Shown: in pieces, positions 48,350-56,361 of the stretch | Layout of the letters: every line of letters starts with the position of its first letter | Numbering within the stretch: the stretch's first letter is position 1 | From: Streptomyces apocyni | GTDB lineage: Bacteria > Actinomycetota > Actinomycetes > Streptomycetales > Streptomycetaceae | Direction: 5' to 3' | NCBI RefSeq assembly: GCF_009739465.1 | Contig: NZ_WHOM01000076.1 | Span: 91,511 to 155,510, forward strand | DNA: 64,000 bases | The notes under the pieces: generated by a model | Told to the model about the DNA's origin: nothing | Databases searched by the model: none | What the model saw: only the letters and a program-made list of their open reading frames with translations | Made by a program: the position numbers and the translations under genes

Positions 48350-49543
48350 CTACAGGCCCGTCGCGCGGTCCGCCGCCGCCGTGCCGTGGGTCCAACCGGC
48401 CTCGTCCGTGGCCCCACGGAGCCGGGTGGCCGTCGTCTCCGGGAACAGCTGGTCCGTACGCCCCGCGACCGCGACGTCGCGCGCGGCCAGCACCGGGAGG
48501 AACGACGCGCCCGCCTCGCTGGCAGCCCGCTCGCTGGTGGCCCGCGCGGCCGTGTCCGAGAGACGGGTGCCGATGCGGTGCGCGTAGGCCAGCAGGAACG
48601 ACTGACGGAACGTCTTGGTCCGCTTGCGCCCGGCCGCGCGCTGGGCAGCCTCGGCCTTCGCCATCGCCGCGTTCCCCTGCACCAGCAGTGACGTATAGAG
48701 CAGCTCGACCGACTCCAGGTCGGGCTCGAAGCCGACCACCGTCGAGAAGCCCAGCGCCTCCTGCCACACCGCGCGGCAGTGGTTCGCGGTCGCGGCCGCG
48801 TCCAGCAGGATCGCCTTGGCCGTCTCATACGGGGCGTCGACCCCGATCCGGCACGCGGCGGGGGCGTCCCCCGACGGGCCCTTGGCCGCGAGCAGCGCCT
48901 CATCGACGCTGTGCCGCGCCATCAGCTCCTGCGCCTTTGCGGTGAGCGCCTCCGCCTCGTCGGGGAAGTCCGTCGCCTCGGCCTTGGCGAGCAGGGCGCG
49001 GATACGGGTGAGCAGCCGGGACTCCTGATGCGGCGGCGGTACGTGGACGGGGGCGCCCGGCACCGCCCCGACCGGCGTGATCGCGGGCAGCCGGAGCAGC
49101 AGCCTGAGCACCTCCAGTACGGCCGTGGCGAGCGAGAAGCGATCCGCCGACTCACGGCGGGCCAGCGCGTCGGCGTACCCGGTGTCGTCCGCGCCCCACC
49201 AGGGCTCGGCCGCGTCCAGGTCGCGCAGTTGCCCGGCCCACCGGGGCTCAAGCCGGGTGTAGCGGCGCGCCTCGGCGGCGATCAGGTCACCCGCGATACG
49301 GGCGTGCCGCGCGTCCGGCAGCTCACGGCGCAGCAGCCGTACGACGTCGGCGGGCTGCCAGCCACGCTCCCAGGCGCGCCGCACGAACTCCGCGCCACGG
49401 CGCAGCAATTCCCGGCCCGTCTCCGGCGCGGGCGCGGCGGCGAGCAGCGAGGCGCCGAGGTCGAGGCCGTCGTCGCCGTCCGCGTACAGGGCGGCGGCGA
49501 AGGCCCGCTCGACCGCCCGCGTGGCGGCTTCCGACTGGTCCAT
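48350..49543 (-). CDS. DUF2786 protein
   Basis: 397 aa from ATG 49543, which overlaps the stop of the HxlR gene by 3-4 nt. The DUF2786 motif is at about residues 185-225: LLTRIRALLAKAEATDFPDE, AEALTAKAQELMARHSVDEA. Around it are helical regions; the C-terminal part (TKTFRQSFLLAYAHRIGTRL) is typical of the family. Function unknown; phage-encoded relatives exist but nothing else here is phage-like. Confidence 0.87.
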   Translation of the reverse strand: MDQSEAATRAVERAFAAALYADGDDGLDLGASLLAAAPAPETGRELLRRGAEFVRRAWERGWQPADVVRLLRRELPDARHARIAGDLIAAEARRYTRLEPRWAGQLRDLDAAEPWWGADDTGYADALARRESADRFSLATAVLEVLRLLLRLPAITPVGAVPGAPVHVPPPHQESRLLTRIRALLAKAEATDFPDEAEALTAKAQELMARHSVDEALLAAKGPSGDAPAACRIGVDAPYETAKAILLDAAATANHCRAVWQEALGFSTVVGFEPDLESVELLYTSLLVQGNAAMAKAEAAQRAAGRKRTKTFRQSFLLAYAHRIGTRLSDTAARATSERAASEAGASFLPVLAARDVAVAGRTDQLFPETTATRLRGATDEAGWTHGTAAADRATGL

Positions 49544-50001
49544 CAGCGGGGCGTCGATTCGGAGTGGTCGGCGTGGTCGGCGTGGTCGGCGTCGTACGCG
49601 GCGCGCGACGCGGCGATGTCCGGGCGGTGCGCGATGGACCAGTCGGCGAGCACCTTGACGGGGTGCGAGAAGCTGCGGCCCAGCGGCGTCAGCTCGTACT
49701 CGACCTGCGGCGGAACCGTGGGGTAGACCGTGCGCTTCACCAGGCCGTCGCGCTCCAGGCGGCGCACCGTGAGGGTGAGCATGCGCTGCGAGACGCCGCC
49801 GGGTATCGCGCGCTGCAGCTCCTTGAAGCGGCGCACGCCCGTGGTGAGTTCGACCAGGACGTAGACGGACCACTTGTCGCCGAGCCGGTCCAGCACGTCC
49901 CGGACCCCGCACTCGCCCTGTGGGGTCTCGCAATGGATCACCGGGTCGGCCGCCCCGGCTACCTCGGTTACCTCGGTTACCTCGGTGTGCCCTACTGACA
50001 T
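49543..50001 (-). CDS. HxlR-family transcriptional regulator
   Basis: 152 aa from ATG 50001 with ggagg 7 nt upstream. Winged helix: VRDVLDRLGDKWSVYVLVEL, RRFKELQRAIPGGVSQRMLT, LTVRRLERDGLVKRTVYPTV. Cys residues at positions about 24 and 31 (HCETPQGECG) could be redox-sensing. Both ends carry in-frame 9-nt repeats (EVTEVTEV at the start, DHADHADH at the end). Divergent from an SDR-type quinone reductase, the usual QorR/QorB-like layout, so it likely represses that gene. Confidence 0.92.
   Translation of the reverse strand: MSVGHTEVTEVTEVAGAADPVIHCETPQGECGVRDVLDRLGDKWSVYVLVELTTGVRRFKELQRAIPGGVSQRMLTLTVRRLERDGLVKRTVYPTVPPQVEYELTPLGRSFSHPVKVLADWSIAHRPDIAASRAAYDADHADHADHSESTPR
49564..49590. repeat. 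9-nt tandem repeat at the HxlR C-terminus
   Basis: gtggtcggc x3, in frame (Asp-His-Ala repeats). Period is a multiple of 3. Confidence 0.9.
49961..49987. repeat. 9-nt tandem repeat at the HxlR N-terminus
   Basis: acctcggtt x2 plus acctcggtg, in frame (Thr-Glu-Val repeats). Confidence 0.9.
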
Positions 50002-50095
50002 CAAAGTGCCTCCTTACGCTCCCGCACCCGGCCCATAACGATGGTTCCAGTCAACACGCACCACGAAGAACCACGAAAACGGGGGGAACCATCCC

Positions 50096-50920
50096 ATGCT
50101 GCTGATCACCGGAGCCTCGGGCGGACTGGGCAAGCTCATCGCCGGGCGGCTCGCCGGGCGCGCCGACGTCGTACTCGGCACCCGCGCGCCCGCCGCTGGC
50201 GAGCGCCGCATCGACTTCGACGACCCCACGTCGCTCGCCGACGGGTTCGCCGGAGTGGACACCGTGCTGCTGATCTCGGCCGGATTCGGGGAGGACGACG
50301 TCGTACTCGCCCGCCACGAAGCGGCGATCGCGGCGGCCGAGAAAGCCGGGGTCAGCCACCTCGTCTACACCAGCCTGAGCGGCGACGGCGACCACCTGGC
50401 GTACGCGCTCGCCCACCGCTGGACCGAGCGCAGGCTGCGTGCCTCGACACTGCGGGGCTGGACGGTGCTGCGTAACGGCCTGTACGCGGAGTTCCTCGCC
50501 GCGATCGCCGCGCCGGGTCCCGATGGCACGATCACCGCGCCGCTGGGTGCCGGTCGGCTCGCCGCGGTCGCCCGGGACGACCTGGCGGAGGTGGCGGCCA
50601 GGATCGCCACCGATCCCGCGCCGCACGCCGGTGCGGTGTACGAGCTGGTCGGCGAGACCGCCCTGGGCGGGGCGGAGCTGGCGGCCGCGGTCGGCGGTTC
50701 CTACGCGCCCGGCACGCTGGACGCGGCGCGCGTGGCCGCCGCCGGGTGGGTGGAGCGGGACTTTCAGATACCGATGATCGTCGGGACGTACTCGGCGATC
50801 GCGGGCGGCTTCCTGGACGGCGGGGGCGTCGCGGCGGCGGGCACGCTGCGGAGGCTGCTCGGCCGCGCGCCGCGGTCGGCGATCGAGGCGTACGTGGCGG
50901 CGGTCGAGGATCGATCCTGA
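50096..50920 (+). CDS. NAD(P)H-binding SDR, quinone oxidoreductase 2-like (NmrA family)
   Basis: 274 aa; ATG 50096 with a gggggaa ribosome site. Atypical SDR: LLITGASGGLGKLIAGRLAG nucleotide loop, VDTVLLISAG, VSHLVYTSLSGDGDHLAYAL, and LRNGLYAEFL, all features of the QorB/NmrA group, which reduce quinones. Divergent from the HxlR regulator; convergent with a zinc-type quinone reductase. Confidence 0.92.
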   Translation: MLLITGASGGLGKLIAGRLAGRADVVLGTRAPAAGERRIDFDDPTSLADGFAGVDTVLLISAGFGEDDVVLARHEAAIAAAEKAGVSHLVYTSLSGDGDHLAYALAHRWTERRLRASTLRGWTVLRNGLYAEFLAAIAAPGPDGTITAPLGAGRLAAVARDDLAEVAARIATDPAPHAGAVYELVGETALGGAELAAAVGGSYAPGTLDAARVAAAGWVERDFQIPMIVGTYSAIAGGFLDGGGVAAAGTLRRLLGRAPRSAIEAYVAAVEDRS

Positions 50921-50935
50921 TCCCCCTCCCTATCC

Positions 50936-50953
50936 CCCTCCCTTTAGGGAGGG
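50936..50953. terminator. Bidirectional hairpin between convergent reductase genes
   Basis: ccctccc-ttta-gggaggg, 7-bp perfect stem, between the SDR stop (50920) and the opposing stop (50983). Confidence 0.6.
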
Positions 50954-50988
50954 AAGGGTTCACGCTTTAGGGAGGGAACGGTTCACGG
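50943..50988. repeat. 23-nt tandem duplication on the quinone-reductase stop codon
   Basis: Units 50943-50965 and 50966-50988 match at 21 of 23 positions. The copy nearest the gene contains its stop (50983-50985), the other continues downstream and also builds the hairpin. Confidence 0.92.
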
Positions 50989-51888
50989 AAGCAGCACCAG
51001 CTTGCCCCGTACGTGGCCCCCCTCGCTGACCTCCATCGCCTTCGCGGCGTCGGCGAGCGGGAACCGCCCCGCGACCGGAACCCGCAGCGTGCCCCGCGCC
51101 GCGAGCGCCGCGTGCCGGGCGAGCGCCGTCGCGTGATGGCTGCCACCGTGCAAGAGGGTGACGCCGAAGTCGGGCGCGTTCGGGTCGGCGATGGTGATGA
51201 TGCGGTCGGTGGTGCCGCCGCGCAGGGCGATGGAGTCCGGCAGCGCGCCTCGCCCCGCAGCGTCGAAGACCGCGTCGACCCCCTCGGGGGACACCTCGCG
51301 GACCCGGGAGGCCAGGCCGTCGCCGTAACGGACCGGCACCGCGCCCAGGACGCGCAGGTAGTCGTGGTTCGCCGGGGACGCCGTGCCGATGACCCGCGCA
51401 CCCCGGGCCACCGCCAGTTGCACCCCCGCCGTGCCGACCGCGCCCGCCGCCCCGTGCAGCAGCAACGTCTCCCCCGCTCCCACGGCCAGCAGGTCCAGGA
51501 CGCGCTGTGCCGTCTCGGTGGCCACCGGGAGCGCCGCGGCCTCCTCCCAGCCCAGTTCGGGCGGCTTGACGGCCACCACCGTGGCCAGCGCGCACTCGGC
51601 GTAGGCACCGGTGTCGGTCCAGCCGAGCACCTCGTCCCCGCCCTTGAGCTCGGTGACGCCGTGGCCGACCTCGTCGACCACCCCGGCCGCCTCGATGCCG
51701 GGCGTCGCCGGGAACGTCGTGGGAACGACCCCCTCCAGCCAGCCATAGCGGATCTTGTAGTCGATGGGGTTCACGCCCGCGGCCTGAACCCTCAGGCGTA
51801 CCTGGCCAGGCCCCGGATGCGGCTCATCGACGTCTGCGAGCCGCAGGACTCCAGGGCCGCCGAACTTCTCGTAGACGATCGCTTCCAT
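50983..51888 (-). CDS. NADP-dependent zeta-crystallin-like quinone oxidoreductase (MDR family)
   Basis: 301 aa. GroES-like N-domain (LRVQAAGVNPIDYKIRYGWL, TPGIEAAGVVDEVG) and Rossmann domain (LLLHGAAGAVGTAGVQLAVA). Lacks the catalytic-zinc Cys/His set of alcohol dehydrogenases, so it is a zinc-free quinone reductase type. ATG 51888. Upstream lie simple repeats (51901-51962). Confidence 0.92.
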   Translation of the reverse strand: MEAIVYEKFGGPGVLRLADVDEPHPGPGQVRLRVQAAGVNPIDYKIRYGWLEGVVPTTFPATPGIEAAGVVDEVGHGVTELKGGDEVLGWTDTGAYAECALATVVAVKPPELGWEEAAALPVATETAQRVLDLLAVGAGETLLLHGAAGAVGTAGVQLAVARGARVIGTASPANHDYLRVLGAVPVRYGDGLASRVREVSPEGVDAVFDAAGRGALPDSIALRGGTTDRIITIADPNAPDFGVTLLHGGSHHATALARHAALAARGTLRVPVAGRFPLADAAKAMEVSEGGHVRGKLVLLP

Positions 51889-51900
51889 CGCGGACTCCTC

Positions 51901-51962
51901 CGTCGTCCCCCGTCGTCCCCCGTCGTCCCCCGTCCTGGCCTCCCGGCCTCCCGGCCTCCCTT
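51901..51962. repeat. Two adjacent microsatellites upstream of the quinone reductase
   Basis: cgtcgtcccc x3 (51901-51930) then cctcccgg x2 plus a variant (51939-51962), immediately 5' of the reverse-strand gene. Copy number could affect its ribosome-site spacing or promoter. Confidence 0.9.
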
Positions 51963-52038
51963 GCCACTATCTCTCCGTGCGCCGGGTTCCGCTGGCTGTC
52001 ACCGGCTGACTGTCAGTGGCGGGTGCCAGACTCGATCC

Positions 52039-53730
52039 ATGAGTACGCGGTGGGCGATCTCCGGCGATGAGGGCGGCGGGGCACTCCTGGTGCCGCTCGA
52101 CCGGGAGGGCGGGGCCGCGGGCGATGTGATCAAGGAGCCGGACCTGGTGGCGGCGGTGCGGGCCCGCCCTGACGTGACGCGGTGGGTGTGGCGGTCGACG
52201 GCGGAGATCTATCCGCGGCTGCTCGCTGCCGGAGTGCGGGTCGAGCGCTGCTACGACATCGAGGACGCCGAGCTGCTGCTGCTCGGCCACGAGGGGCGAC
52301 TCGGCGAGCCCCGCTCCGCTGCCGCCGCCTGGGCGCGGCTGCACCACCGGCCCGTACCGCCCGATCCGCCGCAGCGCGCGGCCGCGCCCGGCGCCCAGTC
52401 GTCGCTCTTCGAGCCGGGCCCCGTACAGCTGCCGCTGGACGGACTCCTGGAGGTGTACGCGGACCAACTGCGGCGGTACGAGGCGACCGCGCACCCCGAC
52501 CGGATGCGGCTGCTCACCGCGACCGAGTCGGCGGGGATGCTGATCGCCGCCGAGATGAACGAAGCGGGCCTGCCCTGGCGCGCCGACGTCCACCGCGAGG
52601 TGCTGCGCGAGCTACTCGGCGAGCGGTACGCGGGCGGCGGCGAGCCACGTCGGCTGGCCGAGCTCGCGGACGAGGTGTCGGCGGCCTTCGGGCGCCGCGT
52701 ACGGCCCGATCTGCCCGCGGACGTGGTGAAGGCCTTCGGCCAGGCGGGCATCAAGGTCAGCTCCACCCGCCGCTGGGAGATCGAGGGCATCGACCACCCC
52801 GCCGTGCCGCCGCTGCTCGCGTACAAGAAGCTGTACCGCGTCTGGGTGGCGCACGGCTGGTCCTGGCTCCAGGACTGGGTTCGCGACGGTCGCTTCCGCC
52901 CGGAGTACCTCCCCGGCGGCACGGTCACCGGGCGCTGGGTGACCAACGGCGGCGGAGCGCTCCAGATCCCCAAGGTCATCCGGCGCGCCGTGGTCGCCGA
53001 CCCGGGGTGGCGGCTGGTCGTCGCGGATGCCGACCAGCTGGAGCCACGCGTGCTCGCCGCGATCTCCCGCGACCCGGGCCTGATGGAGGTCGCGGGCCGG
53101 TCCGACGACCTGTACCAGGCGGTGTCGGACCGGGCGTTCTCCGGCGACCGCGAGATGGCGAAGCTGGCGGTGCTCGGCGCGGTCTACGGCCAGACCTCGG
53201 GCGACGGCCTGAAGAACCTGGCCCTGCTGCGCCGCCGCTTCCCCCAGGCCGTGGCCTACGTCGACGACGCGGCCCGCGCGGGTGAGGAGGGCCGCCTGGT
53301 GCGCACCTGGCTGGGGCGCACCTGCCCACCCGCCGTAGGCGAAGGGGCGGACGACGAGGCGGGCCTCCCCCAGGAACCGGAGGCGGCCACGGAGCCGGAG
53401 CGCGAGGACGCCTGGGTGCCGGGCTACGCCTCCACCAACACCCGCGCCCGCGGCCGCTTCACCCGCAACTTCGTCGTCCAGGGCAGCGCGTCCGACTGGG
53501 CCCTGCTGATGCTCGCCGCGCTCCGCCAGGCCACCGCCGACCTCTCCGCCGAACTGGTCTTCTTCCAGCACGACGAGGTGATCGTGCACTGCCCGGCCGA
53601 TGAGGCGGACCGCGTGGTCACCGCCATCCACGAGGCCTCGGAGCTCGCCGGTCGCCTCACCTTCGGCGAGACACCGGCGCGGTTTCCGTTCACCACGGCC
53701 GTGGTGGAGTGCTACGCCGACGCCAAGTGA
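52039..53730 (+). CDS. Family A (PolA-like) DNA polymerase, annotated as bifunctional 3'-5' exonuclease/DNA polymerase
   Basis: 563 aa from ATG 52039; the long open frame upstream is only an antisense shadow. Polymerase motifs: A as VVADADQLEPRVLAAI, B as KLAVLGAVYGQTSGDGLKNL, C as FFQHDEVIVHC. The N-terminal approx. 150 residues replace the exonuclease domain and I cannot find the DEDD acidic residues, so proofreading is doubtful. There is no 5' nuclease domain. It is much shorter than PolA (about 900 aa), an extra repair-type polymerase common in actinobacteria. An acidic insertion (EGADDEAGLPQEPEAATEPE) lies before motif C. Confidence 0.9.
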   Translation: MSTRWAISGDEGGGALLVPLDREGGAAGDVIKEPDLVAAVRARPDVTRWVWRSTAEIYPRLLAAGVRVERCYDIEDAELLLLGHEGRLGEPRSAAAAWARLHHRPVPPDPPQRAAAPGAQSSLFEPGPVQLPLDGLLEVYADQLRRYEATAHPDRMRLLTATESAGMLIAAEMNEAGLPWRADVHREVLRELLGERYAGGGEPRRLAELADEVSAAFGRRVRPDLPADVVKAFGQAGIKVSSTRRWEIEGIDHPAVPPLLAYKKLYRVWVAHGWSWLQDWVRDGRFRPEYLPGGTVTGRWVTNGGGALQIPKVIRRAVVADPGWRLVVADADQLEPRVLAAISRDPGLMEVAGRSDDLYQAVSDRAFSGDREMAKLAVLGAVYGQTSGDGLKNLALLRRRFPQAVAYVDDAARAGEEGRLVRTWLGRTCPPAVGEGADDEAGLPQEPEAATEPEREDAWVPGYASTNTRARGRFTRNFVVQGSASDWALLMLAALRQATADLSAELVFFQHDEVIVHCPADEADRVVTAIHEASELAGRLTFGETPARFPFTTAVVECYADAK

Positions 53731-53744
53731 CGGGGCAGGCCGCG

Positions 53745-54323
53745 TCAGCCCATCGGAGGCGGCGGCATCATCCCGCCGGGTCCACCCATCGGCTGACCAC
53801 CCATGCCGCCCATACCGCCCATGCGCTGGCGGTTCTGCTCTTCCTCGACCGCCCGGTGGATCATGTTCTTCAGACCTTCCGGGTCCGGCACATGCTTCAG
53901 CGTGAGCATCCCCTGCTCGGAGGCGGACTGGACGTTGAGCGTCCCCTCACGCAGTATCCGCTCCCACAACGTGGCGCGGAACGACACGTCGTTCACGCGG
54001 GCGAGCGGGATGCTGCGCCCCGTCTTCGTCAGGAAGCCGCTGCGCTGGTACACGCGCTTGGTGGTCAGGAGGTACAGCGTGCTGCGCCACTTCAGCAGCG
54101 GGATCAGCCAGAACCACACCGAGGCGACCCCGGCCGCGCCGAGCACCACGTACGAGGCGTACGTGCCCCAGTCCTCGTCGCGCGGCAGCACCCACAACAG
54201 CGCGCCGGCGACGATCCAGATGAGCACCAGGACGATGAACTCCCCGACCATTTCGGTCCAGTGCTGCCGTGTGGCGTGCAGCAGTTCCTCGTCCTCGGCG
54301 ATGTAGCGATCCGCGTATGACAT
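53745..54323 (-). CDS. PH-domain (bPH_2) membrane protein
   Basis: 192 aa from ATG 54323 (MSYADRYIAEDEELLHATRQ). Two membrane helices (about residues 30-80) followed by one bPH domain: TKRVYQRSGFLTKTGRSIPL, ARVNDVSFRATLWERILREG, TLNVQSASEQGMLTLKHVPD. The C-terminus is Gly/Met/Pro-rich (GGMGGMGG repeats). Third PH-type protein in the window. Convergent with the polymerase, 14 bp between stops. Confidence 0.9.
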   Translation of the reverse strand: MSYADRYIAEDEELLHATRQHWTEMVGEFIVLVLIWIVAGALLWVLPRDEDWGTYASYVVLGAAGVASVWFWLIPLLKWRSTLYLLTTKRVYQRSGFLTKTGRSIPLARVNDVSFRATLWERILREGTLNVQSASEQGMLTLKHVPDPEGLKNMIHRAVEEEQNRQRMGGMGGMGGQPMGGPGGMMPPPPMG

Positions 54324-54381
54324 GCGGGGATGGTGACACACCGCGGGCCGGGCCGATACCCGCCCACCCCTACCCCTACCC

Positions 54382-55287
54382 CTACCGCACGGTGCTCCGC
54401 GTCAGGCGGGCGACCTCCGCCTCCGTGAGCCGCAGGTCGGCCGCCTCCGCCGAGGCCCGTACCGTCTCCGGGCGGCTCGACCCGGGGATCGGTACGACCA
54501 CCGGCGCGAGCGCCAGCAGCCAGGCCAGGCACACCTGCTGCGGGGTGACCCGGCGCTCCCGTGCGACCTCGTGGAAGGCGGCGTACGCGGGCGCCCGTGA
54601 CCCGTCGAGTGCGGACGGGCCGTCGAGGGAACTGCGGGAGATCCCGCCGAGCGGGCTCCAGGGCAGGAAGGCGATCCCGAGCTCGGCGCAGAGCCGCAGT
54701 TCGGGCTCGCTGTCTTGGACCTCGGGCGAGAAGCGGTTCTGCACGGAGACGAGACCGTCGCCCAGGAGGGCGTGCGCCTCGCGGATCTGCGCCGTGTCCA
54801 CGTTCGAGATCCCGGCCGCGCGGATGCTGCCCTCGGCCAGCAGGTCGCTCAGCGCGCCCAGGGACTCGGCCCAGGGCACCTGCGGGTCCGGCTTGTGGAG
54901 TTGGTACAGCCCGATCGCGTCGGTGCCGAGGCGCTTCAGCGAGGCGTGGCAGGCGCGCTTCAGGTGCTCGGGGGTGCCGTTCACCGTCCAGGTGCCGTCG
55001 CCGGGGCGCCCCCGGCCGCCCTTGGTCGCGACGAGCACCCCGGAGGTGTCACCGCCGTACGTGGCCAGCGCGCGGGCGATGAGCTGTTCGTTGTGGCCCA
55101 CCTCGTCCGCGTGCCAGTGGTACGAGTCGGCGGTGTCGATCAGCGTCACCCCGGCGTCCAGCGCCGCGTGCACGGTGGCGAAGGACCGGTCCTCGGCCGG
55201 GCGGCCCTCGATGGACAGGGGCATGGCGCCGAGGCCGATCACGCTGACAGCGGTGGAGCCGATGCGGCGGTACTGCACGAATGTCAC
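54382..55287 (-). CDS. Aldo/keto reductase
   Basis: 301 aa from GTG 55287. TIM-barrel NADPH enzyme with the tetrad Asp51, Tyr56 (LIDTADSYHW), Lys89 (VLVATKGG) and His in LYQLHKPDP. The C-terminal cofactor loop is VVVPIPGSSRPETVRASAEA. Physiological substrate unknown. Same strand as the epimerase-like gene upstream (72 bp away). Confidence 0.93.
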   Translation of the reverse strand: MTFVQYRRIGSTAVSVIGLGAMPLSIEGRPAEDRSFATVHAALDAGVTLIDTADSYHWHADEVGHNEQLIARALATYGGDTSGVLVATKGGRGRPGDGTWTVNGTPEHLKRACHASLKRLGTDAIGLYQLHKPDPQVPWAESLGALSDLLAEGSIRAAGISNVDTAQIREAHALLGDGLVSVQNRFSPEVQDSEPELRLCAELGIAFLPWSPLGGISRSSLDGPSALDGSRAPAYAAFHEVARERRVTPQQVCLAWLLALAPVVVPIPGSSRPETVRASAEAADLRLTEAEVARLTRSTVR

Positions 55288-55307
55288 TCCTCAACGTCAC
55301 GGAAAAC

Positions 55308-55333
55308 GAACACGGGAAAGGAACACGGGAAAG
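55308..55333. repeat. 13-nt tandem duplication between two reductase genes
   Basis: gaacacgggaaag twice in a row, followed by further ggaaa/cggaaa variants to about 55355. A-rich patch in the leader of the aldo/keto reductase gene. Confidence 0.85.
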
Positions 55334-55359
55334 GAAAGGAACACGGAAAACGAAACGGA

Positions 55360-56295
55360 TTACGCGGCAAGCGCCTCGGCGACGGCCTCCGGCAGCCAGT
55401 CCGCCGTGTGCGAGAAGCTGAACCCCAGCTCCTCGCCGCGCGCGTTGCTCATCGCGTAGTGCCGGTCGTACGAGAACGGCGAGGCGTTCGCACCATCGAT
55501 CCGGTAGACCGGCTCCCGGCCCACCTGCCCGGCGATCAGTTCGCACAGCTCCCGCACCTCGACCGGTCCATGCGAGCAGGCGTTGACCGGCCCGGTGAAC
55601 TCCGCGCCCGCCGCCCACTGGAGTACGTCGGCGATCTCCCGGTGGTGTGTGAAGACCGTCGGCACGGTCTCGGCGTGCACGGCGATCTCCTCACCCTTCA
55701 GGACGCGCTGTACGTAGTGGTCCAGTCGGCCGGTGAACTCCTCGGCCCCGCCGCCCAGGACATGGGTGCTCCGTACGGAGACGAACGGCAGCCCGCTCTC
55801 GCGCGCGAACACCGCCTCCGACTGACGCTTGCCCTCGGCGTAGTGGGCCGCGAGGAAGTTCTCGTCAGTCCAGGGGAGTTCACTCCGTACCGGCCAGCTC
55901 AGCGGGTCCACCATCGTCTCCGGCACCGGCGCGTCCACGGCGGTGGGCCGTACGGCACCCGCGGCGGCGGGCTCGGTGAGGGTCGCGGGGTCGTACACCT
56001 CGATCGTGGAGGTCATGACGTAGCGCCCGGCCCGCCCACCGAACACGCGGGCGGCGATCGCCGCCTGGACCGGCGTGTAGCAGACCTGGTCCAGCACCAC
56101 GTCGAAGGTGCGGGAGCCGATCGCTGTGGCAAGGGCCGCCTCGTCGTTCCGGTCGGCGACGAGGTGGGTGACGCCCGGGGGCGGCGCGGTGGAGCCGCGA
56201 TTGACGACGCTGACCTGGTGCCCGGCGTCGTACAACTGCCGAATCAGGCGCTTACCGAAGTACCGGCTGCCGCCAATGACGCATATCTCGCTCAT
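55360..56295 (-). CDS. NAD-dependent epimerase/dehydratase family protein
   Basis: 311 aa. Extended SDR: nucleotide loop CVIGGSRYFGKRLIRQLYDA, SxY/K-type active site region (RYVMTSTIEVYD ... HYAEGKRQSEAVF). Resembles the reductase-like group that includes NAD-dependent epimerases of sugar nucleotides, and the chloroplast CSP41 group. Substrate unknown. Followed by the aldo/keto reductase on the same strand. Confidence 0.9.
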   Translation of the reverse strand: MSEICVIGGSRYFGKRLIRQLYDAGHQVSVVNRGSTAPPPGVTHLVADRNDEAALATAIGSRTFDVVLDQVCYTPVQAAIAARVFGGRAGRYVMTSTIEVYDPATLTEPAAAGAVRPTAVDAPVPETMVDPLSWPVRSELPWTDENFLAAHYAEGKRQSEAVFARESGLPFVSVRSTHVLGGGAEEFTGRLDHYVQRVLKGEEIAVHAETVPTVFTHHREIADVLQWAAGAEFTGPVNACSHGPVEVRELCELIAGQVGREPVYRIDGANASPFSYDRHYAMSNARGEELGFSFSHTADWLPEAVAEALAA

Positions 56296-56361
56296 CTGTC
56301 GGTCGCTCGCCTTCCGTGCTCAACGCGGGGGTGGACGATCGAGCGTAGGTCAGCGCCCCCG

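Noticed and set aside
51013..52038. Open frame fused upstream of the PolA-like polymerase
   Set aside because: It is antisense to the quinone reductase and non-protein-like; the polymerase begins at ATG 52039.
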